Source: Calliopum simillimum (Eukaryota; Arthropoda; Insecta; Diptera; Lauxaniidae). From it: 64,000 nucleotides of DNA. A program made the translations under genes and the position numbers. Under the pieces are notes generated by a model. It was not told the DNA's origin, did no database searches, and saw nothing but the letters and a program-made list of their open reading frames with translations. Of this stretch, positions 1 to 10,612 are shown in pieces; within the stretch, counting starts at the first letter, position 1, and each line of letters begins with the position of its first letter. Location of the stretch: contig OX638371.1 in NCBI GenBank assembly GCA_951812925.1, forward strand, positions 47,962,101 through 48,026,100, in the 5' to 3' direction.

Positions 1-236
1 TCTGTTAAAATTACGATTACGGCCAAAGGGATAAAGCCAGAACTTTGGTGCAGATAATACTAATGATCGTGGTCTGATTGGGATTGGATAAGGTACATTT
101 TATTAAGTGTCAATAAATTTTTTTTTCACATTTGAAGCAGATTAACCACCATTAATAAATGAAATTTGACAATAAGCCATTTAACGGTTACCTTAATTGA
201 GATTTGTTTTGATCAGCCTAAAATAAATGTCTTTAG
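1..236. other. Left edge, upstream intron of Harbinger transposase
   Basis: No reading frame stands out. The stretch ends in a plausible 3' splice site (pyrimidine-poor but with TTTAG just before 237), so it is probably an intron or upstream part of the transposase gene that follows, whose first exon and left inverted repeat would lie off the window. Confidence 0.35.
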
Positions 237-937
237 GTTGGTGTGGGTGAAGACCTTGGTATTCATCAATCAACCGTTTCCACAACTAATTGGTATGTGT
301 GTCAGAAAATAGTTGAAAAGGCGAAAGATTGGATTAAATTTCCATGCAATGAGGAAGAAATGGAATATAGCAAAAAATTTTGGCAAAAAAAGTTTTCGTT
401 TCCATGCGCAATAGGTGCTATCGACTGCACGCACATTTTAATTAAAAAACCACACGCCTATGGCGATGAATACATAAATCGCAAAATTTGGCCACTTGCG
501 ATGGAAATGAAATGATCACGAGTGTTAATTGTAAGTGGCTAGGCTCGGTACACGATGCACGTATTTGGCGAAATTCAAACATTCAACCTGTGTTGACTGA
601 AAATCCCGTAGGCGCTATTCTCTTGTGTGATGAGGGCTATCCTTTAACGCCTTGGCTCATGACGCCATTTCGCAATCCTCAAACGCCAAATGAAATCCAG
701 TATAATAAAGTTCATACGAAGGAGAGATGCATAATTGAACGTATGTTTGTTCAACTGAAACAAAGATTCCCAGTATTACAGTCAAAAATGCGAATGGCCA
801 CGGAAAGAATTCCGTCGATGATTATCTCTTGTTTCGTGCTTCATAACGTGGCAAAATTTTTGAACGATCCTGATTTCGAATTACAAGAGCGGAGAGAAAC
901 CATTGCAAACTTTTTGCAAGCTAGAAAAAACAACTAA
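237..937 (+). pseudogene. PIF/Harbinger (HARBI1-like) transposase, 3' exon, damaged
   Basis: DDE-type transposase of the PIF/Harbinger superfamily, which cuts and pastes DNA flanked by 3-bp TTA/TAA duplications. Seen: an HTH-like start (GEDLGIHQSTVS), the first catalytic region AIDCTHI, then SVHDARIW, CDEGYPLTPW and the last acidic motif ERCIIERMF, ending FLQARKNN. The exon appears to start at a TTTAG acceptor. Near position 492 the frame breaks: NRK is followed in another frame by TCDGNEMITSVN, which fits a small deletion of a few codons between them, so the protein cannot be made intact. It faces the SANT-type partner gene on the other strand, the usual two-gene layout of these elements. 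The element's left part is off the window. Confidence 0.85.
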
Positions 938-1072
938 ACTAAAATTAATTTTGCATTTGTAATGCATTTGTAATTATTTTTATTGTGGTCTCTCTTTTTT
1001 GTGATTGTGAATAACAAAAACTAATTTTCATTATAATTTTTTAAAACATAATTCTTATTCTACTGGTATCTT

Positions 1073-1989
1073 TCAGTTTTTATCAAAAGCTTTCAATTTG
1101 GCTGCTAAGACCTTTTTCTCTAATGCAAGCACCTGCATTTGCTCATTATGCAACTGTTGTTGGCGTTGCTCTTGCGCACTAAACATTTCCTTCTGCATAT
1201 TGATGAGCTGCAGTTGATTTTGTAGTACAGTGTGTTGCAGCTTGTTGTTGTCCGAACTTGTCTATGAGTCCATACATATGTATATTTAAGAAATCGAAAG
1301 CAAGTAGTTTTATTATTATTACCTCTGAAAAGGAACGTTTTCTATTTCTAGAAGCAGTCGTACACAACGTGACAACTGGCTCTGAAACTTCTTCACTCGC
1401 TCAAGTTTCGTCCAAACCAGCAGATGCTCTAATTCCCAATTCAAATCCACCTGTAGTATAAATATGATTTTTAGTTTTAACAAATGAAATAGAAAATAAA
1501 TTTCACTTACATTTTGATGGTGTGATGCTTGGATTATCTTCAACATGCATTAACTCCAAAAATAACTTTTCATAGCTTTTGAGCACAATGAGAACATTTC
1601 CGGTCTTCTTCATATCCGTGAGTTTTTTTAGCCGTTGCTCCATATTAGCAACTTTCTTTATAACTTTGTCGGCCGTATAACTCTCTGCCGTTTCATGCAT
1701 AAGGCGTTCGCACATTTTATCCGCCGCTTTCTTCTTCTTTATTTTGACTGCAGGCGCTTGAGACTTCTCCAGCAAAACTTTACCTATAGACTCTAAAATT
1801 TTTACAAATTTTAGGTCGTGTTCCTCTCTTCCACGACGCGATGTTGTGGCAACTTCTTCGTTTACATCTAAAATAAACAAATAAAACGTAAATCTCACAA
1901 CTACGGAACCGCATAAAATACATACCCTCCAGATACTCCATTTCGGTGTCTTGGAAAATTAATTCCATGTTCAAATCTTGGGATTCCAT
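1073..1989 (-). pseudogene. Harbinger partner protein (SANT/trihelix-like plus coiled coil), four exons, one stop
   Basis: Likely the DNA-binding helper protein of the neighbouring Harbinger element. Four exons can be read: 1989-1926, 1867-1511, 1450-1323 and 1261-1073, all joined at GT-AG boundaries in one frame and ending in TGA. The 245-residue product has an acidic start, a SANT/trihelix-like middle (about residues 30-120; motif YTADKVIKKVANMEQRLKK, then MKKTGN), a Ser/Thr-rich linker and a Gln-rich coiled coil at the end (QLQLINMQKEMFSAQEQRQQ). One in-frame TGA interrupts it at 1403-1401 (codon 157). Everything else is open, so the decay is recent or the stop is a single error. SANT assignment is from pattern, not a search. 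Confidence 0.75.
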
Positions 1990-2400
1990 TTAAATTTTTT
2001 TTATTTTATTTTAAAAACAAAAATTTTCAAATTTCAGAATTTGACTTTTTAAATTTAAAGCAAATATTTGACAAAGCAAATGCTAGTTTCGAAATTTCGA
2101 ACTTGCTATAGCAAACATAAATTTTATTCATACCAATTTTAAGCAAATGCTATTTGCATTTACTTTGCTATGAGACTTTTCTTGAAGCAATTGCTATTTT
2201 TTATTAATACCATCCATTATTTATTTTGTCAATTTCGTTATGTATATCTATGTGCCTATATTTAAGGTCATTCCACAATATTATTTTAATTCCTACTTTT
2301 TTAATAATTTGACAAGAGCAAGATATGAATAAAATTTGCTATCATTTTGCTATGAATTTCATTCTCTCCTTTCTTTTTGGAAGCATTGGTTGTAGGCCTT
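1990..2400. other. AT-rich spacer, probable right flank of the Harbinger element
   Basis: No gene. It contains short repeats of the words GCAAATGCTA and GCTATAGC, which could be subterminal binding sites or the right end of the Harbinger element, but no clear inverted partner is visible because the left end is outside. Confidence 0.3.
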
Positions 2401-2770
2401 CTTTTGTCCTTTCTGTATCGAAGCAATTGCAGCAGGCCTGTTTCTGCCCTGTCATATAAGAAGCGATCGTAGAAGGCCTGCTTTGTTGCTTTCTTTGTGG
2501 AAGCGTAGAAGGCCTGCTTAGCAGCCTTCTTTTAGAAGCGAGAGTGCCAGGCCTTGGCGTCCAATGACATCATGTGTAAAAAAGAAAGGAAGAAAGAAGG
2601 GAAGGCAGCATGCCTGTTTCTGTCCTTTCATATTAGAAGCGATCGTAGAAGGCCTGCTTTGCTGCCTTCTTTTAGAAGCGAAAGTGCCAGGCCTTGGCGT
2701 CCAATGACATCATGTGTAAAAAAGAAAGGGAGAAAGAAGGGAAGACAGCAGGCATACTGGCACTAAAGAA
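2400..2770 (+). repeat. Tandem repeat, about 140 bp unit
   Basis: A unit containing AGAAGCGATCGTAGAAGGCC, the word GTGCCAGGCCTTGGCGTCCA and a purine-rich block is repeated: GTGCCAGG begins at 2544 and again at 2684, a 140 bp step. A third, more degenerate unit precedes it (AAGCAATTGCAGCAGGCCTG). The reading frames across it reflect the repeat and are not treated as genes. Confidence 0.75.
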
Positions 2771-2889
2771 GGCCTAATATCATGCCTTTTTGACGGCTCT
2801 TTCCCCTACTGGGAAATAATTCATTGTCAGATGCTGCTATCTTTTTGGCAACTGTCCTACATGCTTGTAATAGTGTGAGTGCGAGCAAA

Positions 2890-3054
2890 GGGGCTTTCCA
2901 TAAACTCCATGACGCTCCTAGGGGGGGGGGGGGGTTTGGGCAAGCGTCACGCTTGGTGTATTTTATTTATTTTTTATATGAAGCTACCGTCACATAGCGG
3001 GGAGGGGGGTTCAATAAAGCGAATTTTAGCATCACAGAGTTTATGGACAGCCCC
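2890..3054. mobile_element. Short MITE with GGGGCTTTCCATAAACTC ends
   Basis: The left end GGGGCTTTCCATAAACTC is matched by an inverted right end GAGTTTATGGACAGCCCC. Inside lies a 14-G run (2921-2934), the word CGTCACGCTT and a second G-rich tract. Flanking AAA on both sides may be a target duplication. No coding capacity. Confidence 0.7.
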
Positions 3055-3203
3055 AAATGAAATCTGAGAAAAAATCTAGATTTGAAAATATTAAACAGAG
3101 TTCAAAAAATTTTGCTTTTTTTTTGCCCAATGGAAAACGACATTAGTCATTGTGAAATGCATCCTAATTGTACTTTGCATAGCTACCAACCATATTAATA
3201 ATT

Positions 3204-3352
3204 AGCTGTGTGTTTGTGGACTCTTTATCTGGGCTTGTCCTAAGCACATTCATTTATCTGGGAAAAGTTAAGCACATTTGTTGTTGCTCTCTCATACTTT
3301 ACTCAGAATGAGCTTACACAAGCCCAGATAAAGTGTCCACAAAAACACAGCT
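3204..3352. mobile_element. AGCTGTG-family inverted-repeat MITE
   Basis: A 149 bp element whose two arms (about 35 bp, AGCTGTGTGTTTGTGGACTC at the left) pair with the right end (AGTGTCCACAAAAACACAGCT). Related copies lie at 10613-10757, 17572-17716 and 17800-17925, and the same outermost bases occur at 31198-31592, so this is a family. Confidence 0.75.
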
Positions 3353-3374
3353 ATTATTTAAAAAGTAATGAATT

Positions 3375-3817
3375 CTGCCGTAAAAAAATATAAGGCCACA
3401 ACTTAAGGTATGGTCTTTCAAACTTTATTTCCCCATCGGATAAAGCAATTTCTTATCTATATTTTGGTCCAAATGCCAATTTGCCAATCGTGGCAAGAGA
3501 TCAAAGTCATCGCAAGGGATCGTGACAAATGGAGGGATTTCATATTGGCCCTATGCTCCTCCTAGGAGTTAAAGGAGAATACATACATACATACACTTCT
3601 CTTACAAATTGCAAATAAAGAAATGTAAACATTCCAACCTGTTTTCATATTTTTCATAATTAATATCATATAAGGCAATAACTCCATACAAAAACGATGA
3701 AAAATTAAATTAATTTTATAAAAAAGAGAAGTTGCCGCCTTTTCTGAATAAAAATTAAATTTCGATTTTCTCAAAACTATGAGAAACGAGTTGTGACTTT
3801 TTATAATTTTACGGCAG
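3375..3817. mobile_element. CTGCCGTAAAA MITE with AATT duplication
   Basis: Ends CTGCCGTAAAA and TTTTACGGCAG are inverted and flanked by AATT (3371-3374, 3818-3821). A homologous stretch without the insert is found inverted at 17719-17800, where a single AATT (17774-17777) marks the empty site. A LINE tail lies inside it. Confidence 0.7.
3488..3598 (+). mobile_element. 3' tail of a LINE (same family as 55070-56440)
   Basis: The stretch from GTGGCAAGAGATCAAAGTCA through CCTATGCTCCTCC and GGAGAATACATACATACATA closely matches the end of the LINE at 56346-56440, including its final codons (sense WQEIK...ILALCSS) and a CATA-type microsatellite end. It is a severely 5'-truncated insertion. Confidence 0.7.
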
Positions 3818-3821
3818 AATT

Positions 3822-4080
3822 GCACAGCTATCTTAAAAAGGTTTTCTACAGTTGACAGAAAATTTTATTATAATACAATAATTAAAGCCCAAGATACAAT
3901 TGTGCGAGAGCGAGATGCGAGTGCGATGCTGGTGTGCGATATCGCAGCGCAACCCAATATACAATAATGCGAGACATGTCTGCGTTGCGACTGTCAACTT
4001 ATCCCTTTCAGACCCCCAGTATACGATCGTGTTATCTAACTTAAACGCGTCATAAAAACTTCAAATTTTTAATTTTCGCC
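3822..4080. repeat. Shared inverted segments
   Basis: The part 3822-3890 recurs inverted at 17719-17790, and the block with GCCCAAGATACAATTGTGCG (from about 3887) recurs inverted at 10585-10625. No gene is seen. A word CGATCGTGTTATC at 4024 resembles GATAACACAATCGTG at 4416 in opposite sense and may be a terminal or subterminal piggyBac repeat. Confidence 0.45.
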
Positions 4081-4479
4081 TAAAAACCTAAAAGCAGTGA
4101 TTGTAGCAAGTCTTTTTCTTGCAATGTGCAAAGAAAACAAAACAAATAATGACAGTTTTGATCGTGAAACATGTTAGTTTTGTGAAGAGCTTCATAGTGC
4201 GCGTTACAATGTCGTTTGGTATGTATGAAAAAAAATTTTTCTTTATAATATGTTAGAAGTTCTAGCGACCTTTTTAATATAAATAATAAGAGTTGTATAG
4301 TTTTTTTGTGCGTTTTCGAATTTACAGTTTTAAGTGGTTTTTGTTTCATTATTTGATATATTAACCGTTACAATGTGTGCTTTGCTTCTAGTTAAATTTT
4401 TCAAATTAAATTAAGATAACACAATCGTGTTACTTAGGTTTAACGTCACATATTAATTTCAACACCCGTTTGTGTTATC

Positions 4480-7400
4480 TGTTTTAAAGGCCGAAAAAAC
4501 TACATTTTGGAAGACCCTGCTGATCTCCAAGAAGTTGAAGATTCAGATATCGATTTTGGTGATGATGACGATGATAATGACGACACTTGTTTACCCAAAA
4601 GTTTTGCTTTGGTGGAATCAGATGATGGCACGTTTTATCCTTTTTGTTTTGACTTAATATAATTTTAACTAAAAATTTATCGCAACAGAACTAAGTGATT
4701 CATCTAGTTTAATTGATTCAGTGCCGAATCCCGTTTCAACATCGAATCCAACAACATCATCAACAAGTTTAATTCTACCAACATTAGTTGTACCTGAATC
4801 AACACCTATTCAGTCTAAAAACAGAAATGAAATTTGGAAGGATCAAAATTTTCAAAATATTGAACTGCCAATTGTTTATGGTTGCGACAATATTGTAAAG
4901 GTTGGTACACCCATGGAATATTTTTCTAAATATTTTCCGGAAAATCATTTTAATGAAGCAGTTCATTATACTAAAATGTATTCTTTGTCCACATACGGGC
5001 AAGAAATTAATTTATTGCCCCATGATATTAAAAATTTCTATGGATGCTGTGTTATAATGGCGTGCTTGGGTTATCCAAGAGTACGGATGTATTGGGCTGA
5101 AGGATTCAGAAATGAAACTATATCAAATTGCATGTCAAGGGACAAATTTATGAGACTTCGTACATTGATTCATTTAGTTGACACAAGCAAACCAAGCGCA
5201 ACAAATAAATTGTGGAGGGTCCAACCCGTTTTAGACATGGTTCGAAGACGCTGCAACCAACTTGCAACTGAGATTACTAGTTACTCCATTGATGAGCAGA
5301 TGATCCCGTTTACTGGCAGGAGCCCTGCACGGCAAGTCATTAGGACAAAACCTCGACCGGTTGGATTAAAAAATCTTGTCTGCACCACTTCAAATGGAAT
5401 GGTAGTAGATTTTGAAATTTTTCAAGGAGCTGGAACATTCATAGATTGCGGGCACGGACACAGGCCATCAATCATTATTCGATTGACCAAGTTTTTACCG
5501 CAACAAAGTCATCTGTACTTTGACAGATTCTTCACCACTGTTCCACTCTTGGAAAAGTTGTAAGAAATGGCTTTAAAGCCACTGGTACAATAATGGCCAA
5601 CCGTTTAAGGAAAAGACTTCATTTTCCTAAGGACAAAGAAATGAGCCGTGGTGATATGCACCAATTTGTAAACAACGGGGTCGTAGCTGTAAAATGGTGC
5701 GATACAAAATGTGTCACTGTTGTTTCCTCTAAATGCGGCAAGGAACCAATTGGAACGGTGAATCGCTCGGTCAAATGTTTGAAAAAACATGTCCATAAAA
5801 GTAATGTTATATTATGATATCGGTCAAATAACCGATTATTGTGGCACATAATGTGTACCACATTACTTTGGCCTTTATGGGCTTAATCCACTTTCAAACA
5901 AACTCATTCATATGACTCAAAAGCACCAGGTGGCAAATTTTAACATTGATTTTATGACAAAATATGTATATCACGTTTATGATAAATTTCCCACGTTCAT
6001 TTACGCAACAAAAGTAGGTGATGATTTTGAGCGATATATTGTCATATGAAATTCAAAAAGGTATAACAACATATCCTATTTTGTCAAAAAGCACATAACA
6101 ACATATTTTATTCTTTCACAAGAGAAGCAAAAAATGAGTTTTAAAACGTTCCAAAGCGAAGCACCGTTTTTTGTTTCGCTTATGAAAAATAAAAAATGTT
6201 ATGTGCTTTTTGACAAAATAGGATATGTTGGTACGCCTTTTTGCATTTTATATGACGATTTGTAATATCTTAATTTCATAAGATAAAAAATCATATTATT
6301 TGAGTTTTACAAACTTCTATTTATTAATTATAAACTAACAAATTTGTATTTATTAATGATACTATTTATATAAGTATTAGTGACAAAATAACGAAATCAA
6401 TTTTCAAATGTTAAGCTCTATCATATCGTTTTTATTACAAAAGACTCTTTTGAAAAGAGATGTTTCATAAGGTAACTTATTAAAAAAATTAAAATTATTG
6501 CAGTTATTCATTGTTTAAAGAAACGCAAACATATATTATTATAATTAAAAAAATTTTAATTATCGAGTTAATTCACTTTTATAGTGAATGACTCAATTAT
6601 AAATGAAACAACTTCAAATGTGTGAATAGGTTTTTAAAAAATAATGGTTAATAAAACAAAAAGAAAAATTAAGCCTTCAGCAGAGTAATTTTCTTTACAA
6701 AACAATCAGGCATGTTGCAGAATCCGTTCTCAATCAGAATCGATTTGAGTTGGAAAATAAATTTCAGGTACTTTCTTCATAGAATTTAAATTACAATGCT
6801 TACACCCAATAAATGTGAGTTATTTCCACGGTACCAGTGCCAATACCAGCTGTGTTTCAAGACTACAATGCTTATATGGGCGGTGTTGATATCGCCGACC
6901 AAATGATGAAGTACTATCGCACCAAAATTAAAACAAAGAAATGGCCAGTGAAAGTATTTTTTCACTTCCTTGACCTAAGTATCTACAATGCATGGATGGA
7001 ATATAAAAGAGATGCCTCAAAAGCTGGCATACCTAAAAAGGAAATTAAAGATTTCTTGAAATTTAAACTTGAAATCGGTCAAGTTTTGTGCAGCTATAAA
7101 GGCTCAATTCCACAACAACCACTGCATGTTGAGGAGGATGAGAGTAATTATGGATCCAAATACCGCCCACATGATGCTCCAGACGATGTACGTTTTGACA
7201 GGTGTACATATGTAAAATCGTACTTTTCATTTAGTATCCTTATTAACATTAAAATTTTTATCCTGCAGATACGATAATTGGCCTGAATTTGTGCAAAAAC
7301 AAAAATTGTACCAGCAAGACAAGAGCCCGATGCGAAAAGTGCAAAGTAAACATTTGCATCATAAAAGATAAGGACTGTTTCAAGGCATATCACACACAAT
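4480..7400 (+). pseudogene. piggyBac-like transposase, interrupted
   Basis: DDD transposase of the piggyBac superfamily, which moves TTAA-flanked DNA. Order: a very acidic N-terminus (4483-4630, DSDIDFGDDDDD), probably an intron, then from 4696 a Ser/Thr-rich lead and the transposase core with FYGCCVIMACLG, SIDEQMIPF (first Asp) and YFDRFFTTVPL (second Asp). A one-base loss near 5562 shifts the frame. After KCLKKH the gene is split by a 1,040 bp insert (5793-6832) and resumes with VPIPAVFQDYNAYMGGVDIADQ (third Asp region, 6833 on). A last exon after a CTGCAG acceptor at 7269 carries the Cys/His finger (CEKCKVNICIIKDKDCFKAYH) with a further one-base shift near 7290. TTAA-bounded ends were not found with certainty. 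Confidence 0.85.
5793..6832 (+). repeat. 1,040 bp duplicated segment, copy A (inside piggyBac)
   Basis: Non-coding and AT-rich, it is the same length and nearly identical (I count three differences by eye) to 8193-9232. Removing it rejoins the piggyBac frame exactly, CAT then GTACCAGTGCC. It contains an internal hairpin (arms at about 6059-6098 and 6199-6237). Confidence 0.85.
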
Positions 7401-7630
7401 AAAAACTCAAAGTTTTTTCGTTATTTTTCATATTGAAAAGATGTAAATCTTAATTATTATTACTTTTTTAGTGGTTTACCATCAGCTTTACCCAATTCGA
7501 TTAAATTTTCCAATTTTATTTCATTGGAGACAGCACTTTTGCTTTAGGAAAAAATTTGATGCGTATTTGATGTATTTTTAAAACCTTAGCATCTGATTGC
7601 AAATAAATTATTTTTATCTTTCATTATATA
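7401..7630. other. Spacer between piggyBac and Harbinger remnants
   Basis: AT-rich and without a convincing frame. It should hold the right end of the piggyBac element, but no clear inverted end with TTAA could be recognised. Confidence 0.3.
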
Positions 7631-8011
7631 GGACAAAATTTGTCTGAAGAAGATGAACGTTTTAATAAGCACATCTCGCATGCTAGAGTGACCATTGAGA
7701 ATACATTTGGTATTCTGGCAGCCCGTTGGAGAATGCTACGAAGAGATATCCACGCATAACCCAAAAATGTGAATAATATAGTGAAGTCAACAGTAGTGCT
7801 ACATAATTATTTAATGCTCAACAAGTGCACATCATACTGTCCAGAAAATTACACTGATTCAATTTCAGAGAATGAAATCATTTTAGGGCAATGGAGGAAT
7901 GATGTAGATTCAATTGGACTGAGAAGCATTTCAGCTTCACGTGCACACAATTCTAGCAGAGCAGCGTACGAAGATAAAAAAATGTTAGCGCATTATATTA
8001 ATAATTTTTAA
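7631..8011 (+). pseudogene. Second Harbinger transposase, C-terminal exon
   Basis: After a TATATAG acceptor one frame reads LSEEDERFNKHISHARVTIE, NTFGILAARWRMLRRDIHA and, after a TAA at 7757-7759, NIVKSTVVLHNYLMLNKC to the stop at 8009. RVTIENTFGILAARW and VVLHNYLM are the conserved end of PIF/Harbinger transposases (the Glu of the DDE triad sits in VTIENTFG). The catalytic Asp parts are missing to the left, where the piggyBac element lies. The MADF-BESS gene downstream on the other strand could be its partner. Confidence 0.75.
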
Positions 8012-8054
8012 ATGTTAGAAAAATTTTAGCGCATTATTTTAATAATATTAATTA

Positions 8055-8145
8055 TTAAATTAAATAAATTTTAAATGTGTGAATTCAACTTAAGGTGTTG
8101 ATTTATTTGTAATTTATTTGAATAGAGTTCACGGTAGTGTTCAAT
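8055..8145 (+). mobile_element. Penelope-like element 3' tail fragment
   Basis: TTTTAAATGTGTGAATTCAA, CTTAAGGTGTTGATTTATTT and the following bases to AATAGAG closely match the last 60-70 bp of the Penelope-like element at 38615-38674. No coding part of that element is present here. Confidence 0.55.
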
Positions 8146-8177
8146 TTTATATATTGATTTAATCTGAATGGGTTTTT

Positions 8178-8302
8178 TTGAAAGTTGAATATGTCCATAA
8201 AAGTAATGTTATATTATGATATCGGTCAAATAACCGATTATTATGGCACATAATGTGTACCACATTACTTTGGCCTTTATGGGCTTAATCCACTTTCAAA
8301 CA
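8178..8302. repeat. Hairpin element with TTTGAAAGT ends
   Basis: The left arm TTTGAAAGTTGAATATGTCC and the right arm (ending TTAATCCACTTTCAAA) are inverted and enclose about 90 bp. The family word TGAAAGTGGAATAAGTCCA also occurs at 46332, 46525 and inverted near 46731. The left edge of duplicated copy B lies inside its left arm. Confidence 0.6.
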
Positions 8303-9232
8303 AACTCATTCATATGACTCAAAAGCACCAGGTGGCAAATTTTAACATTGATTTTATGACAAAATATGTATATCACGTTTATGATAAATTTCCCACGTTC
8401 ATTTACGCAACAAAAGTAGGTGATGATTTTGAGCGATATATTGTCATATGAAATTCAAAAAGGTATAACAACATATCCTATTTTGTCAAAAAGCACATAA
8501 CAACATATTTTATTCTTTCACAAGAGAAGCAAAAAATGAGTTTTAAAACGTTCCAAAGCGAAGCACCGTTTTTTGTTTCGCTTATGAAAAATAAAAAATG
8601 TTATGTGCTTTTTGACAAAATAGGATATGTTGGTACGCCTTTTTGCATTTTATATGACGATTTGTAATATCTTAATTTCATAAGATAAAAAATCATATTA
8701 TTTGAGTTTTACAAACTTCTATTTATTAATTATAAACTAACAAATTTGTATTTATTAATGATACTATTTATATAAGTATTAGTGACAAAATAACGAAATC
8801 AATTTTCAAATGTTAAGCTCTATCATATCGTTTTTATTACAAAAGACTCTTTTGAAAAGAGATGTTTCATAAGGTAACTTATTAAAAAAATTAAAATTAT
8901 TGCAGTTATTCATTGTTTAAAGAAACGCAAACATATATTATTATAATTAAAAAAATTTTAATTATCGAGTTAATTCACTTTTATAGTGAATGACTCAATT
9001 ATAAATGAAACAACTTCAAATGTGTGAATAGGTTTTTAAAAAATAATGGTTAATAAAACAAAAAGAAAAATTAAGCCTTCAGCAGAGTAATTTTCTTTAC
9101 AAAACAATCAGGAATGTTGCAGAATCCGTTCTCAATCAGAATCGATTTGAGTTGGAAAATAAATTTCAGGTACTTTCTTCATAGAATTTAAATTACAATG
9201 TTTACACCCAATAAATGTGAGTTATTTCCACG
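8193..9232 (+). repeat. 1,040 bp duplicated segment, copy B (probable donor)
   Basis: Second copy of the segment found inside the piggyBac gene. Here its left end falls within one hairpin (8178-8302) and its right end at the start of another (9229-9358). This more complete context suggests this is the source copy. Confidence 0.8.
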
Positions 9233-9358
9233 GGAGTTATTTCACTCTACAGGAAAAGGGACCTTATCTTCACAAAATAAAAACCAGTCTCTTATTACTG
9301 CTAAATTTTGTCAGTGAAGATAAGGTCTCTTCTCCGGTGGAGCGAAATAACTCCCGTG
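9229..9358. mobile_element. Hairpin MITE, CACGGGAGTTATTT ends
   Basis: Arms of about 45 bp (left CACGGGAGTTATTTCACTCT, right AGCGAAATAACTCCCGTG) surround a loop; the inner part of the arms reads CCTTATCTTCAC and GTGAAGATAAGG. No coding capacity. Confidence 0.7.
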
Positions 9359-9519
9359 AGAATAACTCCACCCCCTTTTCTTCTGGACGGTCACAAATTT
9401 TTTTGTTGAACTCAAATCCGATTCTGGATCGGATTCTCCAACATGTCTGAATAACTGGAACGATGATACTTGCTTTCGAAAACATACTATGCACAACATT
9501 CAGACTCCATTTTGAAGTT

Positions 9520-10364
9520 TTATAGCTCTTCAGTAGTAAAACTCATTACTTTACACTGTAGCCGTGCTAACTGCGATGTTGTTAAATCATTTTTTTTAAC
9601 GAGCGACGACAAACTTAAAAAAAAAACTGTCCACTCCATCAAAATCTTCCGTTTTCTTAATAATGGTGTCCAAGAATCCTTTTAAAGTTTCATTATTATC
9701 ATCGTTTCCTCGTTTGTTTTTCGGTCTAGACACAGGAGTTTCATTATCGTTATCTTCATTTCTTCTTTTGGTTTTGGGCTTAGGGACAGGAGTGGTTGAC
9801 AGAAAACTGCTGCTCGAAGATTCATCGAAAGAATCCAACAATATAACACTTTCATGTGAATATCAAAACAAAGACAATATGTTAATCAGGCTAATTTAAT
9901 AAAAAACAAGGAACAAATTTACTTTCGATACTCTGCGTTTTTCTTTTTAATACACATATTTTGGTTTCTGTTCGTTGATGCACCCATCTACTTAAACGCC
10001 CCGTGCACTTGCAATTTCTGTATTAATGGCATCGTCGAGTCTGTCGACACTCAATCTGAGCAGCTATTTTCTTTTTACACTTCTCATTTAAATTAAAAGC
10101 ATAAATTCGCCGAGTACCGAAAGCTTCCAACAAAAGAACTCACCTTCGTGGCTCCAACGAGTCTTTTAAAAATAACAATTGCTCAAAATACTTATATTGT
10201 GTTCCGTTCTTTTCGTTTGCACTTTGGCCTGTCGCTCCTTTTACCTGTTTAAGGCTCTTCTGAAACTGGCCGCGGAGCGACCTCCACGCCGTCTTACAAT
10301 CGCCATCGGAAAAATCTAGCTCAGCTGCAATTTCTTGCCACGCTTTTTCTTTCAATTCTTTCAC
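9520..10364 (-). pseudogene. MADF-BESS protein gene, frameshifted
   Basis: A two-part DNA-binding protein: exon 10364-10144 encodes the C-terminal part of a MADF domain (EKAWQEIAAELDFSDGDCK, then AWRSLRGQFQKSLKQ) and ends at an AAG|GTGAGT donor. The next exon (from about 9860) has a Ser-rich and basic linker (PKPKTKRRNEDN repeated as RPKNKRGNDD) and then a BESS motif. The BESS part is split by one extra or missing base in a homopolymer run at about 9617-9626: the frame DGVDSFF continues one base over as SLSSLVKKNDLTTSQLARLQ and ends TTEEL at 9522. The first half of MADF is absent; upstream sequence is repeat. It may be the partner of the Harbinger transposase ending at 8011. Confidence 0.75.
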
Positions 10365-10612
10365 TTTTCAATGCACAAATAATTTTGTTTTGACAATCAA
10401 CACAAAATTGACAGCTTAAAATTTGCGAAGAAGAAGAAGAACATTTTTGCTCTCGCACGTCAATTTTCATTTTTTCGAAAACTGTTGCGTGCGTGAAATA
10501 TCTCGCAGACGCAGTATTGTAAATTGCCCCATTTGTCTTCGTGTAATGAATATTTTTTTGACAGCTAGTGCGTCGCGCGCGCACGCATCTCGCACAATTG
10601 TATCTTGGGCTC

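Noticed and set aside
4080..4349. 89-codon minus-strand frame before the piggyBac gene
   Set aside because: Low complexity, rich in Lys, Phe and Leu from A/T runs, with no motif; treated as chance.
5793..6832. Intron of the piggyBac gene
   Set aside because: The join has no AG at its right end (CCACG|GT), and the same 1,040 bp segment lies elsewhere, so it is an insert.
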